Shown: positions 36,892 through 47,100 of the stretch, piece by piece
How the letters are laid out: each line of letters begins with the position of its first letter
Numbering within the stretch: the stretch's first letter is position 1
NCBI GenBank assembly: GCA_964468185.1
Contig: CAYXTR010000023.1
Coordinates: forward strand, 1-64,000
Source of the DNA: JANQFV01 sp964468185
GTDB lineage: Bacteria > Planctomycetota > Phycisphaerae > UBA1845 > Fen-1342
DNA: 64,000 nt
Direction: 5' to 3'
Notes under the pieces: model-generated
Database searches by the model: none
What the model was told of the DNA's origin: nothing
The model's input: the letters and a program-made list of their open reading frames with translations, nothing else
Position numbers and translations under genes: made by a program

Positions 36892-38252
36892 AGGTCGCGC
36901 TCATCCAGCTCACGCACAGCGATCAGATGGGCTATGCCGATCGGTTCCTCGGGCGCGAGTTGCTGCGCCTTGGTGTCGATGTCCACCTGGTCACGTCCAA
37001 TGGCCAACCCTATTTCCGAAACCGCGACTACGACGCCATTTACGCACAGCACTTCGGCCCACCGACTGTGCCCTGCGGGAGCTATCGCAACAAGGACGGC
37101 GTGGTCGTTCACCGTTTGCCGCATGCGTTTTATCGGGGTCAGCTTCGCATCGCCGGACTCGGCGAGAAGTTGGCGGAGTTGCGTCCCGACGTCGTGCAGG
37201 TCTTCGACTTCCGCGCCTGGTCCACGTACGAGGCCGCCTGGCACCGATTGCGTCTGCGCTACCGGCTCTTCCTGGAAGCGCATGTGCATGCGTCGGTCTT
37301 CGCGCCGGCCCGCCGCCAGCCGGCGGTTCGCGAACGGGCACGTATCAAGCTGCTGGTCAAGCCGCTGGGCAAGTTTCTCAGTGCCCAGTCGGAGCGCTGC
37401 TACGCGATCAGTCCCGATTGTGCGGACATCGCGATTCGCTTTTTTGGATTGAGCCCGCACAAGGTCGTTCACTGCCCGCTCGGCACGGACACGAAGATGT
37501 TCCGGCCGCCGGAGACCCCGGAGGAGCGGACGGCCCGCGAGAGTCTTCGGCGGGGGCTCGGATTTGGGGATGACGAATTGGTGTGTCTGCACACGGGCCG
37601 GCTGACCGACGACAAGGGGCCGCGTATTCTGGCACAAGCGGTTGTGCGACTGATTGCGGAAGGACTGCCGGTGCGCGGGTTGTTCGTGGGGCACGGTCCG
37701 CCGGCGGTGCTGGAGCGCATCCGCCGTACACCGGGGTGTGTGGTGCATGCGTTTGTGCCGTGTGACGCTTTGCCGCCGCTGTATCAGGCCGCGGACATTG
37801 GCGTATGGCCGAAGCAGGAGTCGACCAGTCAGCTTGACGCGGTGGCGGCGGGTCTGCCGCTGATTGTCGACGAGGACGTGACGGTTACTGAGCGCATTGA
37901 CGGTAATGGGCTGACATACGCGCATCATGATCCGGATGATCTGGCGGATCAGATTCGCGCGCTGCTGGATCCGGCTCGGCGCGCTGCGATGGCCGCGACG
38001 GGTCGCCAGCGGATGATCGACCATTACGACTGGCGTCACATCGCCGTCAAGCGGCTCGCTGATTATGAGGAGGCGTTGCGTCGCGCTCGCCGGTCTGGCT
38101 CGCATGCAGCTTCGGTCCAACATGCCGGAGGGGGAAATGAATCGAGGGCGCAAGAAAAAACCGCGAGCCGGCATCCCAGCAAGTTCAACCGGCTCGCGGC
38201 CTCGGAAGAGGAGGAAAAGGCGTGTGAAGTATACGTTAGCAATGACCGATAA
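36888..38252 (+). CDS. GT4-like glycosyltransferase
   Basis: The 454-residue protein is a GT-B glycosyltransferase related to group 1 (GT4). It has an N-terminal Rossmann part (LRPDVVQVFDFRAWSTYEAA) and a C-terminal donor domain with LCLHTGRLTDDKGPRILAQA-like sequence, GHGPPAVLERI and the EX7E-type region around PKQESTSQLDAVAAGLPLIV. GGAGG at 36876-36880 is seven bases before TTG 36888, which overlaps the upstream TGA; the GTG at 36870 has no such site. The last 50 residues are low-complexity and coincide with a terminator on the opposite strand, so the C-terminal tail is probably not conserved. Confidence 0.82.
   Translation: MKVALIQLTHSDQMGYADRFLGRELLRLGVDVHLVTSNGQPYFRNRDYDAIYAQHFGPPTVPCGSYRNKDGVVVHRLPHAFYRGQLRIAGLGEKLAELRPDVVQVFDFRAWSTYEAAWHRLRLRYRLFLEAHVHASVFAPARRQPAVRERARIKLLVKPLGKFLSAQSERCYAISPDCADIAIRFFGLSPHKVVHCPLGTDTKMFRPPETPEERTARESLRRGLGFGDDELVCLHTGRLTDDKGPRILAQAVVRLIAEGLPVRGLFVGHGPPAVLERIRRTPGCVVHAFVPCDALPPLYQAADIGVWPKQESTSQLDAVAAGLPLIVDEDVTVTERIDGNGLTYAHHDPDDLADQIRALLDPARRAAMAATGRQRMIDHYDWRHIAVKRLADYEEALRRARRSGSHAASVQHAGGGNESRAQEKTASRHPSKFNRLAASEEEEKACEVYVSNDR
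38155..38199 (-). terminator. terminator for the peroxiredoxin gene inside the GT 3' end
   Basis: CCGCGAGCCGG (38161-38171) pairs with CCGGCTCGCGG (38189-38199), an 11-bp perfect stem. On the minus strand the hairpin is followed by TTTTTT (38160-38155). It lies 118 bp downstream of the peroxiredoxin stop and within the reading frame of the convergent glycosyltransferase. Confidence 0.75.
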
Positions 38253-38316
38253 TCCATGCTTTCATCGCAGCATTGAAACATGCCCCCCCCGGAAACGCGC
38301 CCAGCGGCGGACGAAA

Positions 38317-38922
38317 CTACTCCCGACTGGCCCACGTCGCCTGAGACATCGCCAGCGTCTCTTGTACTCTTCCCACGTGTCCCGGATGGATCGCGCGTGG
38401 CCAGTGATAGGCGATTTGCCCATGCGGGTCGATCAGCACAGTGCCAGGCCGTACCGTCTGCATGGCGCCGGGGACGTATGCGCCGTACACGTCAACGACG
38501 CTGCCGTCCGGATCTGATAGCAACTCAACGCTCAGTCCAAACTGCTCCATGAACGCCCGGTGCTTCTCCGGCGATTCGATCCCAACGCCGAACACCTGCA
38601 CGCCCAGGGCCTCGAATGGCTTGTGCCCTTGCGCGTACTTCTCGTACGTGCAGTCGCAATCGAGCGGGCCGATTTCCGGGAAGAAGTACAGGACAATCCA
38701 CTCACCCCAGTGCTCGTACAAGCTGACCGGCTCCCCCACCTGGTTCATGAGCGTGAAGTCGTACGCGGTCTGTCCGCGCAGCGACGATCGCTCCGCTGCT
38801 CGTTGCTCAACACGTGCTGCTGTCTCCGTCGACACACACCCGCTGGTCAGCCATAGCAGGCAGGCCAGCGAGGCTGCGCACGACCAATGGTGAATCATGG
38901 TTCTCGCTCGAACCGCTTTCAT
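38317..38922 (-). CDS. lipoprotein peroxiredoxin (AhpC/TSA, BCP-like)
   Basis: The 201-residue protein has a lipoprotein signal (LACLLWLTSGCVS). The thioredoxin-like fold shows YDFTLMNQVGEPVSLYEHWG and FFPEIGPLDCDCTYEKY, where the Cys before Thr aligns with the peroxidatic Cys of PxxxTxxC enzymes and an extra Cys lies two residues earlier. VFGVGIESPEKHRAFMEQFG and the TVLIDPHGQI segment complete the fold. The start at 38922 has GGGAGAG upstream; the longer ATG at 39006 overlaps the RuvC-like gene. It probably detoxifies peroxides outside the cytoplasm. Confidence 0.85.
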   Translation of the reverse strand: MKAVRARTMIHHWSCAASLACLLWLTSGCVSTETAARVEQRAAERSSLRGQTAYDFTLMNQVGEPVSLYEHWGEWIVLYFFPEIGPLDCDCTYEKYAQGHKPFEALGVQVFGVGIESPEKHRAFMEQFGLSVELLSDPDGSVVDVYGAYVPGAMQTVRPGTVLIDPHGQIAYHWPRAIHPGHVGRVQETLAMSQATWASRE

Positions 38923-38948
38923 GTCTTCTCTCCCACGTGCTGTTCGGA

Positions 38949-39416
38949 TCAGGGACGCAACGACTGCGGCAGGTTTCGGAGCCAGCCCACGTCGAGCACG
39001 CCCCAAAGGCCGACCAGAATCGCCTCCGCGGCGTCATGTCGCAGCGAAGTCGGACGTGGGGCGGCGGACCATTCGATCACGCGTCGCGCCAGCCCGTCGG
39101 CGTTCCGTTTCGCCTGCCGACCGTCGCGCTGCTGCCGCGGTAACAAGAGCTGGTTGCGCCAGCGCTCGGCGATCACGTAACGCACACCAACGCCGCGCTT
39201 CTCCGCCTCACGTTCCCAGGCGGGCGCGAATTCACCGCCGCCCTCGAGCACGATCCATGTCAGGTCCGGCAATTCTCCGAACAACTTATGCACGGCCCGT
39301 CTGAGCCCGGCCGCATTTGCGAAGTGTTGCGAGCGGTACCAGCGCAAGCGGCCATCATCGCCGTAGAGCGCCAATCCCGTCCGCAGTCCCAAGTCGACAG
39401 CGAGCAGGGCTTTCAT
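38949..39416 (-). CDS. RuvC/YqgF-like RNase H-fold protein
   Basis: The 155-residue protein begins with LLAVDLGLRTGLALY, the first strand of the RNase H fold with Asp8. Glu58 (TWIVLEGG) and Asp128 (SLRHDAAEAILVG) complete a D-E-D triad with RuvC-like spacing, so a Holliday-junction-type or RNA/DNA nuclease is plausible. The overall length is close to RuvC or YqgF, but the sequence is not clearly either. The start codon is separated from the Asp motif by seven residues, as in the families. It lies 26 bp upstream of the peroxiredoxin gene and may share its transcript. Confidence 0.6.
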   Translation of the reverse strand: MKALLAVDLGLRTGLALYGDDGRLRWYRSQHFANAAGLRRAVHKLFGELPDLTWIVLEGGGEFAPAWEREAEKRGVGVRYVIAERWRNQLLLPRQQRDGRQAKRNADGLARRVIEWSAAPRPTSLRHDAAEAILVGLWGVLDVGWLRNLPQSLRP

Positions 39417-39681
39417 TCTTCAGATGATATGCGGTCACAGTCCCCCGTGTCATCGAAGCCCCGTGACCTTGCGGCGTGTGACTCCGCCGTTATCGCCCGC
39501 TGTTGACCAATGGGTCCGAAAGTCAGGCCGCTGTGCACTCTCCGCAGCGGTTTGGTCGTCTCGGTCGCGCGGGTGCTCTGCGGTCATGTTCTCGCACGAA
39601 TCGGCGTGGATTCTGCGCAGTGGTCCGTGAAAAGCGCGCTCTGACGACGTTCGGGAACACGGTCCGCAGGACCGGCGTGGG

Positions 39682-40395
39682 TCATCGCAGTTCGACTTCG
39701 CTCCGCTGGCGAGCCGCGTAAGCCAACCAGACGATCAACCCGAGCACCACGGCGATCCCCATTCCGAACAGGACCGTCCAGATAATCGCGAGGTATGACT
39801 GGCCCGTGTTGCGACCGAGCAACCAACTCCAGTCCTGAAAGAACTGTACCGCCTCAGCGTCCTTGCGCATGCGGTCGATGACGTAGGTTCCTTCGCCATC
39901 GCCGGCGCGTACATAGTGACCATATGCCCCGCCACCCTGTGCGACGTAGCCCACCGCCCCGCCGCCGGTCGCGACGATACCTGCCGCGCCACCTCCGGCA
40001 GCCATGCCGCCGATCCCGAGGCCTCCGAGCCCGACGAGCAGCGCAATCGCCTGACCCCCCAGGGCTACCAGGCCGAGACTCAACCCGCCTACCGAAACCA
40101 GACCGGCGGATAGTCCCCCAACCGCAAACCACCCCACGGCGATGTCGCCAACGGCGAAGATCCCTCGTGCCACGCCGAATCGCTCGTTGCCGTGCGGCCC
40201 CTGGGCGATACTGACCAGGGGGAGACCGAAGAGCCGGGTTTCGGACTGATAGCGCCGACCCCAGCGCGACGCAGGCGTGTCGCGTGTCAGCACCTCGACG
40301 AGCGGCTTGCCGCATTCGGGGCAGCGGGCAGACTCCGTTGCGCCCGTCAGCGAGTAGCCGCAATTGCTGCAATATGGGTCTTCGCGCACAAGCAA
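39682..40395 (-). CDS. zinc-ribbon protein with Gly-rich periodic repeats
   Basis: The 237-residue protein has an N-terminal zinc ribbon (CSNCGYSLTG, CPECGKPL; four Cys). Residues about 75-165 are a long run of Gly/Ala/Val with a regular GxxxxxG periodicity (IFAVGDIAVGWFAVGGLSAG, then LVSVGGLSLGLVALGG) that suggests a repeated beta-helix or helical stack. A C-terminal hydrophobic helix (IIWTVLFGMGIAVVLGLIVWL) should anchor it in the membrane. I recognise no named family beyond the zinc ribbon. It is monocistronic as far as can be seen. Confidence 0.6.
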   Translation of the reverse strand: MLVREDPYCSNCGYSLTGATESARCPECGKPLVEVLTRDTPASRWGRRYQSETRLFGLPLVSIAQGPHGNERFGVARGIFAVGDIAVGWFAVGGLSAGLVSVGGLSLGLVALGGQAIALLVGLGGLGIGGMAAGGGAAGIVATGGGAVGYVAQGGGAYGHYVRAGDGEGTYVIDRMRKDAEAVQFFQDWSWLLGRNTGQSYLAIIWTVLFGMGIAVVLGLIVWLAYAARQRSEVELR

Positions 40396-40544
40396 CTCCA
40401 GGTCGCGTCCGGTCCAGCGTAATCGTCGCTGTGTCGGCGTGCAATCGCAGCGCCCGATCTTATCGGAACCTTCACGTGGTCTACTGAAGTACCCCCGTCC
40501 CCCCCCACGGGCGGGCCCATTCCGCGGGCCTCCCCCGGTTGACG

Positions 40545-40889
40545 CTACGGACCTTCCTGCAGGCCGGCCCGTGCCGCCGCCGAGAGCAGCATCAGCTCAT
40601 TCAGCAGGTTGTTGAATCCGTCGGCTTCATGCGAACGGAAGCGCTGCTCCATCTCGGCGCAGTGCTGGCTGATGTCCGGATAACCGTAGGAGCCGGCGGC
40701 ACCTTTCAACCGATGAGCCAGGGTGGTCAGCGCCTCGAAATCGAGCTTTTGGTGGGCTTCCTGGAGTTCGCAGATCCGCGTCTCCAGCCCCGCCACGAAC
40801 TCTTCCACTACGTCGCGCAAGTCCGCATCCTCCAGTAGAAGCTGCGAGATCAGCCGTTCCGCCCTTGTCGAGCCCTGTGACGAGTTCAT
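40545..40889 (-). CDS. orphan histidine phosphotransfer (Hpt) protein
   Basis: The 114-residue protein is a stand-alone Hpt domain: LAHRLKGAAGSYG carries the phospho-accepting His59, preceded by FVAGLETRICELQEAHQKLD. Such proteins shuttle phosphate between hybrid sensor kinases and response regulators. No kinase or regulator gene is next to it, so its partners are elsewhere. The start at 40889 has AGAGGTG upstream and gives the usual size; the longer ATG at 41168 overlaps glmS. It is divergent from glmS with a 277-bp spacer. Confidence 0.88.
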   Translation of the reverse strand: MNSSQGSTRAERLISQLLLEDADLRDVVEEFVAGLETRICELQEAHQKLDFEALTTLAHRLKGAAGSYGYPDISQHCAEMEQRFRSHEADGFNNLLNELMLLSAAARAGLQEGP

Positions 40890-41166
40890 GGTCACCTCTT
40901 CACGCGATTGACATACTGCCTGCTGGTGAACCCTGCGTCGTGGCTGTGCGTACTGACAACATGTTCGGCACGCCTGGCATGCGGACCGATAAGCCACTTC
41001 GCGAAGGGCGACGCCTACTGTATCATCGGCGCTGCCGACTCCCGCAATACTCCGGTTTCCGCGGAAAATGTGGGACGGTTCGCAGTCGAGCCCGCGGGTT
41101 CGCGAGCCGACGCATACGTAGTCGATAAACGCGTTTGTATCACGCAGTTGAGCCCGGAGAGTGCCC

Positions 41167-42993
41167 ATGTGCGGAATCGTAGCCTACCTTGGGAGTCGCG
41201 ATGCCACTCCCATCCTGACCGAAGGCCTCAAACGACTTGAATATCGGGGCTACGACTCTGCGGGCATCGCCGTCATCCGTGATGGGGACCTGCTCATCCG
41301 CCGCAGCGTCGGCCGCATTGCCGCCCTGGAGCAGAAGCTCAACGGCGATCTGACCGGTGCCCGTCTGGGCATGGCCCATACGCGTTGGGCCACGCACGGG
41401 GCGCCGACCGAATGTAACGCCCACCCACATACCGATGGCTCGGGCCGGCTGGCGCTCGTCCACAACGGCATTATTGAGAATTACCGCGTCCTGCGCACTT
41501 TCCTCGAGAAGCAGGACATTACCTTCGATAGCGAGACCGATACCGAGGTGCTCGCCAAGCTTGTCGGCTACTTCTACAAAGGCAATCTCGAAGAGGCCGT
41601 CCGGCGGGCATTGCGCGATGTTCGCGGGACCTTCGGCGTCACGGTCATCCACGCGGACGAGCCGGACACGATTGTTGCGGCTCGTCGTGGGAGCCCGCTG
41701 ATCATCGGTGTCGGGAAGGACGAGTACGTCATCGCTTCTGATGCCGCCGCGATCATCCAGCACACGCCACAGGTGATTTACCTGTCCGATAACGAGGTTG
41801 CGACGGTCAGCCCCGAGGGTTTCCGCACGACGAACCTTGATGCGATGCCCGTTACCAAGGAGATCGAGGAAGTCGAGTGGAAACTCGAACAGCTCGAATT
41901 GGGCGAGCATCAGCACTTCATGGCCAAGGAGATTTTCGAGCAGCCCGAATCGCTCCGCACGGGTATGCGCGGCCGGATCGACCTGGACGAGGGCAAGGTC
42001 GTGCTGGGCGGCCTGGCTTCGGTCATGCGCGAGCTGGTGCGGTGCAAACGTATCGTGCTGACCGGCTGCGGCACGGCGTGGCATGCCTGTCTTGTTGGCA
42101 AGTACCTCATCGAAGACATGGCGCGGATACCGTGCGAGGTGGAATACGCCAGTGAATTCCGCTATCGCAATCCGCTCATCTTTGACCGGACTGTCGTGAT
42201 CGCCATCTCGCAGAGTGGGGAGACTGCGGACACGCTGGCGGCATTGCGCGAGGCGAAGGAGAAGGGTGCTTTGGCGCTGGGGATCGTGAATGCCGTGGGC
42301 TCGACGATAGCCCGCGAGACCGACGCCGGCGTGTACCTGCACGTGGGTCCGGAGATTGGCGTGGCGTCGACCAAGGCGTTTACGGGTCAGCTTGCGGTGC
42401 TCTCACTGGTGGCAGCGCTCCTTGGTCGCCGGCGGCACATGAGTCACGCAGCGGCCCGGCAGTACCTTCAGGCGCTGCATCGGCTGCCGGAGGCCATTGA
42501 CAAGGCTCTGGAGCTCACCAGTCATACACGGAAGATCGCCGCCCGCTTTATTGAAGCGAATAACTGGCTGTATCTCGGGCGTGGGCTCCAGTATCCAATC
42601 GCGCTCGAAGGGGCATTGAAGCTGAAGGAGATCAGCTACATTCACGCCGAGGGGTTGCCCGCCGCCGAGATGAAGCACGGGCCGATTGCGCTGATCAGTG
42701 AAGACATGCCGGTCGTTGTGATGGCGGCCAATGACCACCTCTATGAGAAGGTTGTCAGCAATATTGAAGAGGTTCGCAGTCGCGGTGGGCGGGTGATCGC
42801 GATTGCGACGGAAGGCAATGACCAGATCGAGCGGCTGGCCGAGGAGGTGCTGTACGTGCCTGATGTGCCGGAGGCGCTCCAGCCGCTGATCACGGTGATT
42901 CCGCTGCAACTGCTGGCCTATCATGCGGCGGTGCTGCGTGGGTGTGACGTGGACAAGCCACGGAACCTGGCGAAGTCGGTAACGGTGGAATAG
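41167..42993 (+). CDS. glmS: glutamine--fructose-6-phosphate aminotransferase
   Basis: GlmS makes glucosamine-6-phosphate from glutamine and fructose-6-phosphate, the entry to amino sugar and cell-wall synthesis. The 608-residue protein starts MCGIVAYLG, in which the Cys after the removed Met is the catalytic glutaminase nucleophile, so the ATG at 41167 must be the start rather than the GTG at 41161. The N-terminal glutaminase domain (RLGMAHTRWATHG) is followed by two SIS domains (TGCGTAWHACLVGKYLIED, ISQSGETADTLAALREAKEK) and the C-terminal DKPRNLAKSVTVE. No glmS ribozyme-like structure was recognised upstream. Confidence 0.97.
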   Translation: MCGIVAYLGSRDATPILTEGLKRLEYRGYDSAGIAVIRDGDLLIRRSVGRIAALEQKLNGDLTGARLGMAHTRWATHGAPTECNAHPHTDGSGRLALVHNGIIENYRVLRTFLEKQDITFDSETDTEVLAKLVGYFYKGNLEEAVRRALRDVRGTFGVTVIHADEPDTIVAARRGSPLIIGVGKDEYVIASDAAAIIQHTPQVIYLSDNEVATVSPEGFRTTNLDAMPVTKEIEEVEWKLEQLELGEHQHFMAKEIFEQPESLRTGMRGRIDLDEGKVVLGGLASVMRELVRCKRIVLTGCGTAWHACLVGKYLIEDMARIPCEVEYASEFRYRNPLIFDRTVVIAISQSGETADTLAALREAKEKGALALGIVNAVGSTIARETDAGVYLHVGPEIGVASTKAFTGQLAVLSLVAALLGRRRHMSHAAARQYLQALHRLPEAIDKALELTSHTRKIAARFIEANNWLYLGRGLQYPIALEGALKLKEISYIHAEGLPAAEMKHGPIALISEDMPVVVMAANDHLYEKVVSNIEEVRSRGGRVIAIATEGNDQIERLAEEVLYVPDVPEALQPLITVIPLQLLAYHAAVLRGCDVDKPRNLAKSVTVE

Positions 42994-43047
42994 GCGACGC
43001 GCCCGGCGCCCGAAGCTTGGTTTCGCGATCGACTGATTTCCGCCCGC

Positions 43048-43671
43048 TCAGCTTCTCTCCGCACCTCCGAGGATTCGCGGGCTGGCTGGCTGACCGCTGA
43101 TGAGCTCGGCTTCGGCGTCGAGCAGCTCCTGCCAGCGGTGCGTGACTGCGGACGGGTCGGGCAGGACGAAATCGGCGAGCTCGCGGAAGGTGAGGAAGTG
43201 GCCACGTTCGGAGGCGAGCAGGCCGCGATAGATGTTGGCCAGCTCTTCGTCCGGGCAGTGCTCGGCCAGTACCGTGAAGCGCTCGCACGAGCGACCTTCG
43301 ATCAGAGCTGACACAAGCAGGCGATCCAGCGTGTCCAGCGGGCCTTCGCCGCGGCGCACCAGCCGGTGCAGGGCATTGGCGTAGGGATTGCGGTGGAGCC
43401 TGGTCATCTGCCCGCCGCGGCGCTCGATGAGTTTGGTGACGATGCCCAAGTGTTCGACCTCGTCACGGGCGATGGCGGCGAGACGGCGAATCCAGCCGGC
43501 AGGTGGCGATGGATCGGGCCAGCGGTTGAGCAGATCGAGCGCGTTGCCGGCGGCCTTCTTTTCGAGGTGAGCGTGGTCGCAGAGCAGGGCCAGCGGATCG
43601 CGCAGGACCTGTGTCGCCCACGCCGACGGAGTTCGCGTTCGCAACGGCAACTCAAACCGTTCAGCACCCAT
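43048..43671 (-). CDS. miaE: MiaE-like tRNA hydroxylase
   Basis: The 207-residue protein matches tRNA-(2-methylthio-N6-isopentenyl/hydroxyisopentenyl adenosine37) hydroxylase. The diiron-type ligands are seen in LLCDHAHLEKKAAGNAL, ARDEVEHLGIV and ERFTVLAEHC plus SERGHFLTF. It hydroxylates the isopentenyl group of ms2i6A at tRNA position 37. The overall length is close to the family. It is convergent with glmS, separated by 54 bp. Other tRNA-modification genes are not adjacent. Confidence 0.82.
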   Translation of the reverse strand: MGAERFELPLRTRTPSAWATQVLRDPLALLCDHAHLEKKAAGNALDLLNRWPDPSPPAGWIRRLAAIARDEVEHLGIVTKLIERRGGQMTRLHRNPYANALHRLVRRGEGPLDTLDRLLVSALIEGRSCERFTVLAEHCPDEELANIYRGLLASERGHFLTFRELADFVLPDPSAVTHRWQELLDAEAELISGQPASPRILGGAERS

Positions 43672-43760
43672 GCCAGAATCCGCCAGAACGCGGCAATGTT
43701 CTCACCGCGCGTTTTCCACGACCGTGGGGCTCTTGTTCCCTGGGCTCCTTCGCTCCGCGG

Positions 43761-43970
43761 CTACTCCCGCGTCAGAAGCACATTCACCGCCTTGACGACG
43801 ACGTTGACCTTGTCGCCGGGCTGGATGCCGAGTTCGTTGAGCGAGTCGACGGTCATGACTGACGCCATCTGCGCATCGGCGGTGACCCGCAACTTCACCT
43901 GACACATGACGTCGCCCTGCTTCACGTCGACGACTTCAGCTTGCAATTGGTTTCTGGCACCGTATTTCAT
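43761..43970 (-). CDS. molbindin-like (Mop/TOBE) molybdate-binding protein
   Basis: The 69-residue protein is a single Mop domain (KYGARNQLQAEVVDVKQGDVM, SVMTVDSLNELGIQPGDKV). Such small molbindins assemble and store molybdate or other oxyanions in the cytoplasm. The start at 43970 has GGGAG eight bases upstream; a longer ATG at 44000 lacks such a site. No molybdate transport gene is adjacent. Confidence 0.85.
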   Translation of the reverse strand: MKYGARNQLQAEVVDVKQGDVMCQVKLRVTADAQMASVMTVDSLNELGIQPGDKVNVVVKAVNVLLTRE

Positions 43971-44136
43971 GGTCAACACTCCCAATGTCTGGTTCAACAT
44001 CCTGCTTGATTGGCACAGCCGTGAACACTCATCGTCAGCAGTAAGAACAGTACACGGGATGAGCCGCCGACACTAGCCGCACGATTGGAAGATCGACCCA
44101 AAGGGGATATGCTCGCAACCCGGTCGCCAAGCTACC

Positions 44137-47100
44137 TCAGTTCAAGTGGCGACGTCGAGTCTTTGCAGTCCGCCCCACCAGCAGTGCCGCCCCAACGACC
44201 CACGTCGCCAAGAACCCACCCGCACCTGCCAGCGCGGTGCCGCGGATCTGCTCGGCGGCACCGAGGGTTTCCACTTGGGCGGCGTCGAAGGTGACGTGTG
44301 TGGGCGTGGTGCTTGATTCGTCGAGGCGGTCCAACTCGGCGGTCAGCTCGGCCTGTCGCTCGGCCAGCCAGGTGACTTTTTCCTGCTGCTGCGTCAGCCG
44401 CTGGGCCCGGGTCTGATGCTGGCGTGTGGCGGCGTCCATTTCACGGAGCGTGTCCATTGCGTGGAGCATCGCGGTCATGGTCTGCTCACGCGTCTGCTCC
44501 GTCTCCCGCAGCCGCTCGCGCACGCCGGCGATTTCGGCCACGTGGGTCTCACGGGCCGCGTGGTCGGCGGCGGCCTGTAGCTGCTGCTCAACGGCCTGCT
44601 CGCGATCGGTCAGCCGCATGCGCAGGCCGCGCAGCTTGCGGTCGTGTGCGTCGAGTTCGATGTTCTGCGTCAGCGAGAGTTTCTGCGCCACGCCCGCGAA
44701 GCCCGCCAGACTCTGCTGCAAGCGCTGTTGCTCACTTCGCAGCACCGCCGAGACGACGACTTCGCGCGTGCTGCCGTCGCCTTCGCTGGCGAGCTGGTCG
44801 ATCCGGGCATCGATGGCAGCGATGCTGCGGCCGAGGGCGTCGGCGAGTCGGCGGGCGCGGTCAGCGACTTCGTTCTGCCGCTCGACGAGGCGCACGACGT
44901 TGTCGCGCACGTCCATGTTACGGATGGTGGCGATCGACTGCCGCCACTGGGTGTGAAATTGCTGCGTCCGGGCGACGAATGGCGTGATCTGGCTGCGGCA
45001 CTCTTCGAGCACGGCGCGAATCTCGGTCGGCGGCTCGAGCTGCTCCTGGTTTTGCAGCACGTCGGCGAACTGGTGGACGGCGTTGTGCAGGGCTTTGGCG
45101 GGGTCGATGAGCTGGAGCATCGCGACGGCGAGCTCGCTGCGGAACTGCATCGCGACGGCGTGATATTCCTTGCGGTCTTCCTGATAGATTTCGTCGGCGG
45201 CGAGGGCATCGGCGATCTGCTCGGGTGCGACCGAGCCGCGTGGGGTGTCCATGGCGAGCAGGCCGGCGAGCTCGGCCCGGAGGCTTTCGAGCGTCTGGCC
45301 GGCGGCGGCGCGCTGCGCCTGCATCTGCTGGAGCTCGGCGGCGAGTGTGGCGCGCGCGTTGGGGTCGGGCACGTCCGGGGTAGCTTTGCGGAGCTCGGCG
45401 GCCTGGGCGCGGGCCTCGTCAAGCTGGTTGGTGACGCGCTTCAGCTCGGCGGTGACGCGCTCGCGTGCGGCGACATCGACCGCGACCAGCGGTGTGTTGC
45501 GCAACTGGTGGTCATACGCCTCGCCAGCGGCGTCGACGAGTCGGCGGGCCTGGGCGGGTTGTGGTGTTGTAACAGCGATGCGCAACGTGGCGGGCTGCCC
45601 TGGCACGGGTACCACCCGCACCCGCCCGTCGCCAATAGCGGCCTGCCAGTTGCTGACAATCGGCCCCGAGAAGCCTGCGTCGGCCAACAGCGTGTCGCTG
45701 AGCAGGTTCTGGCGATGAAATGCGACGGCAGCCCGCGGGTCGGCCGGCGCAGGATCGATCCGCAGCGCGCTGATGGCGCGATACTGCTTGGGATGTGTGG
45801 CGAACCAGGCTGCAGCGCTGACCAGACCGACGATCAGGGCGAGCACGGCACAACGCAACCAGCGGCGCGGCGTTGGCAACGGTGGGGGTGACACGGGCGC
45901 GGGCTTCGCTTCCGGCTGTTCGGGCGCGCGGCGGCTGTGTTTGGCGTTGGCGACATGCTGCTTGCGAAGCTGGGCGAGTTCTTCTTGCGAGCGGTCGAGT
46001 TCCTGCTGCGCGTGGTGCAAGTTGCGCTGCTCAAGCTCGAGTGACAACGCCGCCTGGCGCACCTCGTTCTCACGCTCGTCCGCCTGGACTTGCAAGGCCT
46101 CGGCCTGCTCGCGCTGGCGCTGGGCTTCGCTCTGCATCTGACCGAGCGCATCGCGCTCGTTTTGCAAGGCCGCCGCGCGCTGATCGAGTTCGGTGCTGCG
46201 GCGTTGCAGGTCGGCCTGGGCGGATTCGAGCGCGGCCCGCTCTTCGGCCAGCCGTTGGTCGCGTTTGTCGAGTCGTTGCTGGAGTTGGCCGAGCTCTGCT
46301 TCGCGGCGTTGCAAGTCGCGGCGGCGGGCGTCGCACTGTTCGATCTCATGGTCCAGGTCGTGACGCGTGCCGCTCTGCTGCTGCCAGTGCTCGTCGAGCT
46401 TCTGCTGCTTGTTGGCCAGCTCGGACTGCGCGCTTTCGAGTTCGAGCGCGAGCGCTTCGAGCCGCTTGCGTTCCCGGCGCAACTCCGTGTGCTCATCCGC
46501 CAGTTTGCGGCCGGTCGACTCCACCTCACGCCGCTGCGCGGCAAGCTGGCCGCGCTCGGCATCGAGTTCGGTCGCCGTGTCTTCGAGACGCTGCCGCTCG
46601 GCGGCGATGAGCTCGCGATCGGCGGTGACGGCGGCTTCCGCCCGCGCGAGCTCGGCCTGTCGCTCGCGCAACTGGGTGCGCTGCGACTTGAGCACTTCGT
46701 GCATGTTGCGCAGGTCGGATTCGGTCTTGGCGATGCGCTGGCGTTCGTCTTCGAGTTCGCTCGAGGCGTCGTCGAGCAACTGCCAGTCGCGCTGCAGCTT
46801 GTCGCGCTGCTGCTCGATCTCCTGCTGCGCCTGCTCGATTTCCGTCTTCAGGGCCTGAAGTCGCTCCTGCTCGACCGCGAGTTGGGCCCGCTCTTCGCGG
46901 ACGTTGCCGGCGAGTGATTCGCCCTCGGCGACTTTGCGTTCGAGAGCGACCTGACGATTCAGCAGCCCCCGCTTCGCCTTGACGACGAGACCGGTCTGCT
47001 GCTCGAGTCGTGTCTCGCGCTCGTCCAGCTGCTGGCGTTGTTTGACGAGCTCGGTCTGTGTCGCCCTGACACGCTCCTTGAGCTTCTCCTCGTATTCGCG

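Noticed and set aside
40890..41166. Possible glmS ribozyme upstream of glmS
   Set aside because: No sequence or fold resembling the ribozyme core was seen, and the element is mainly known from Firmicutes.
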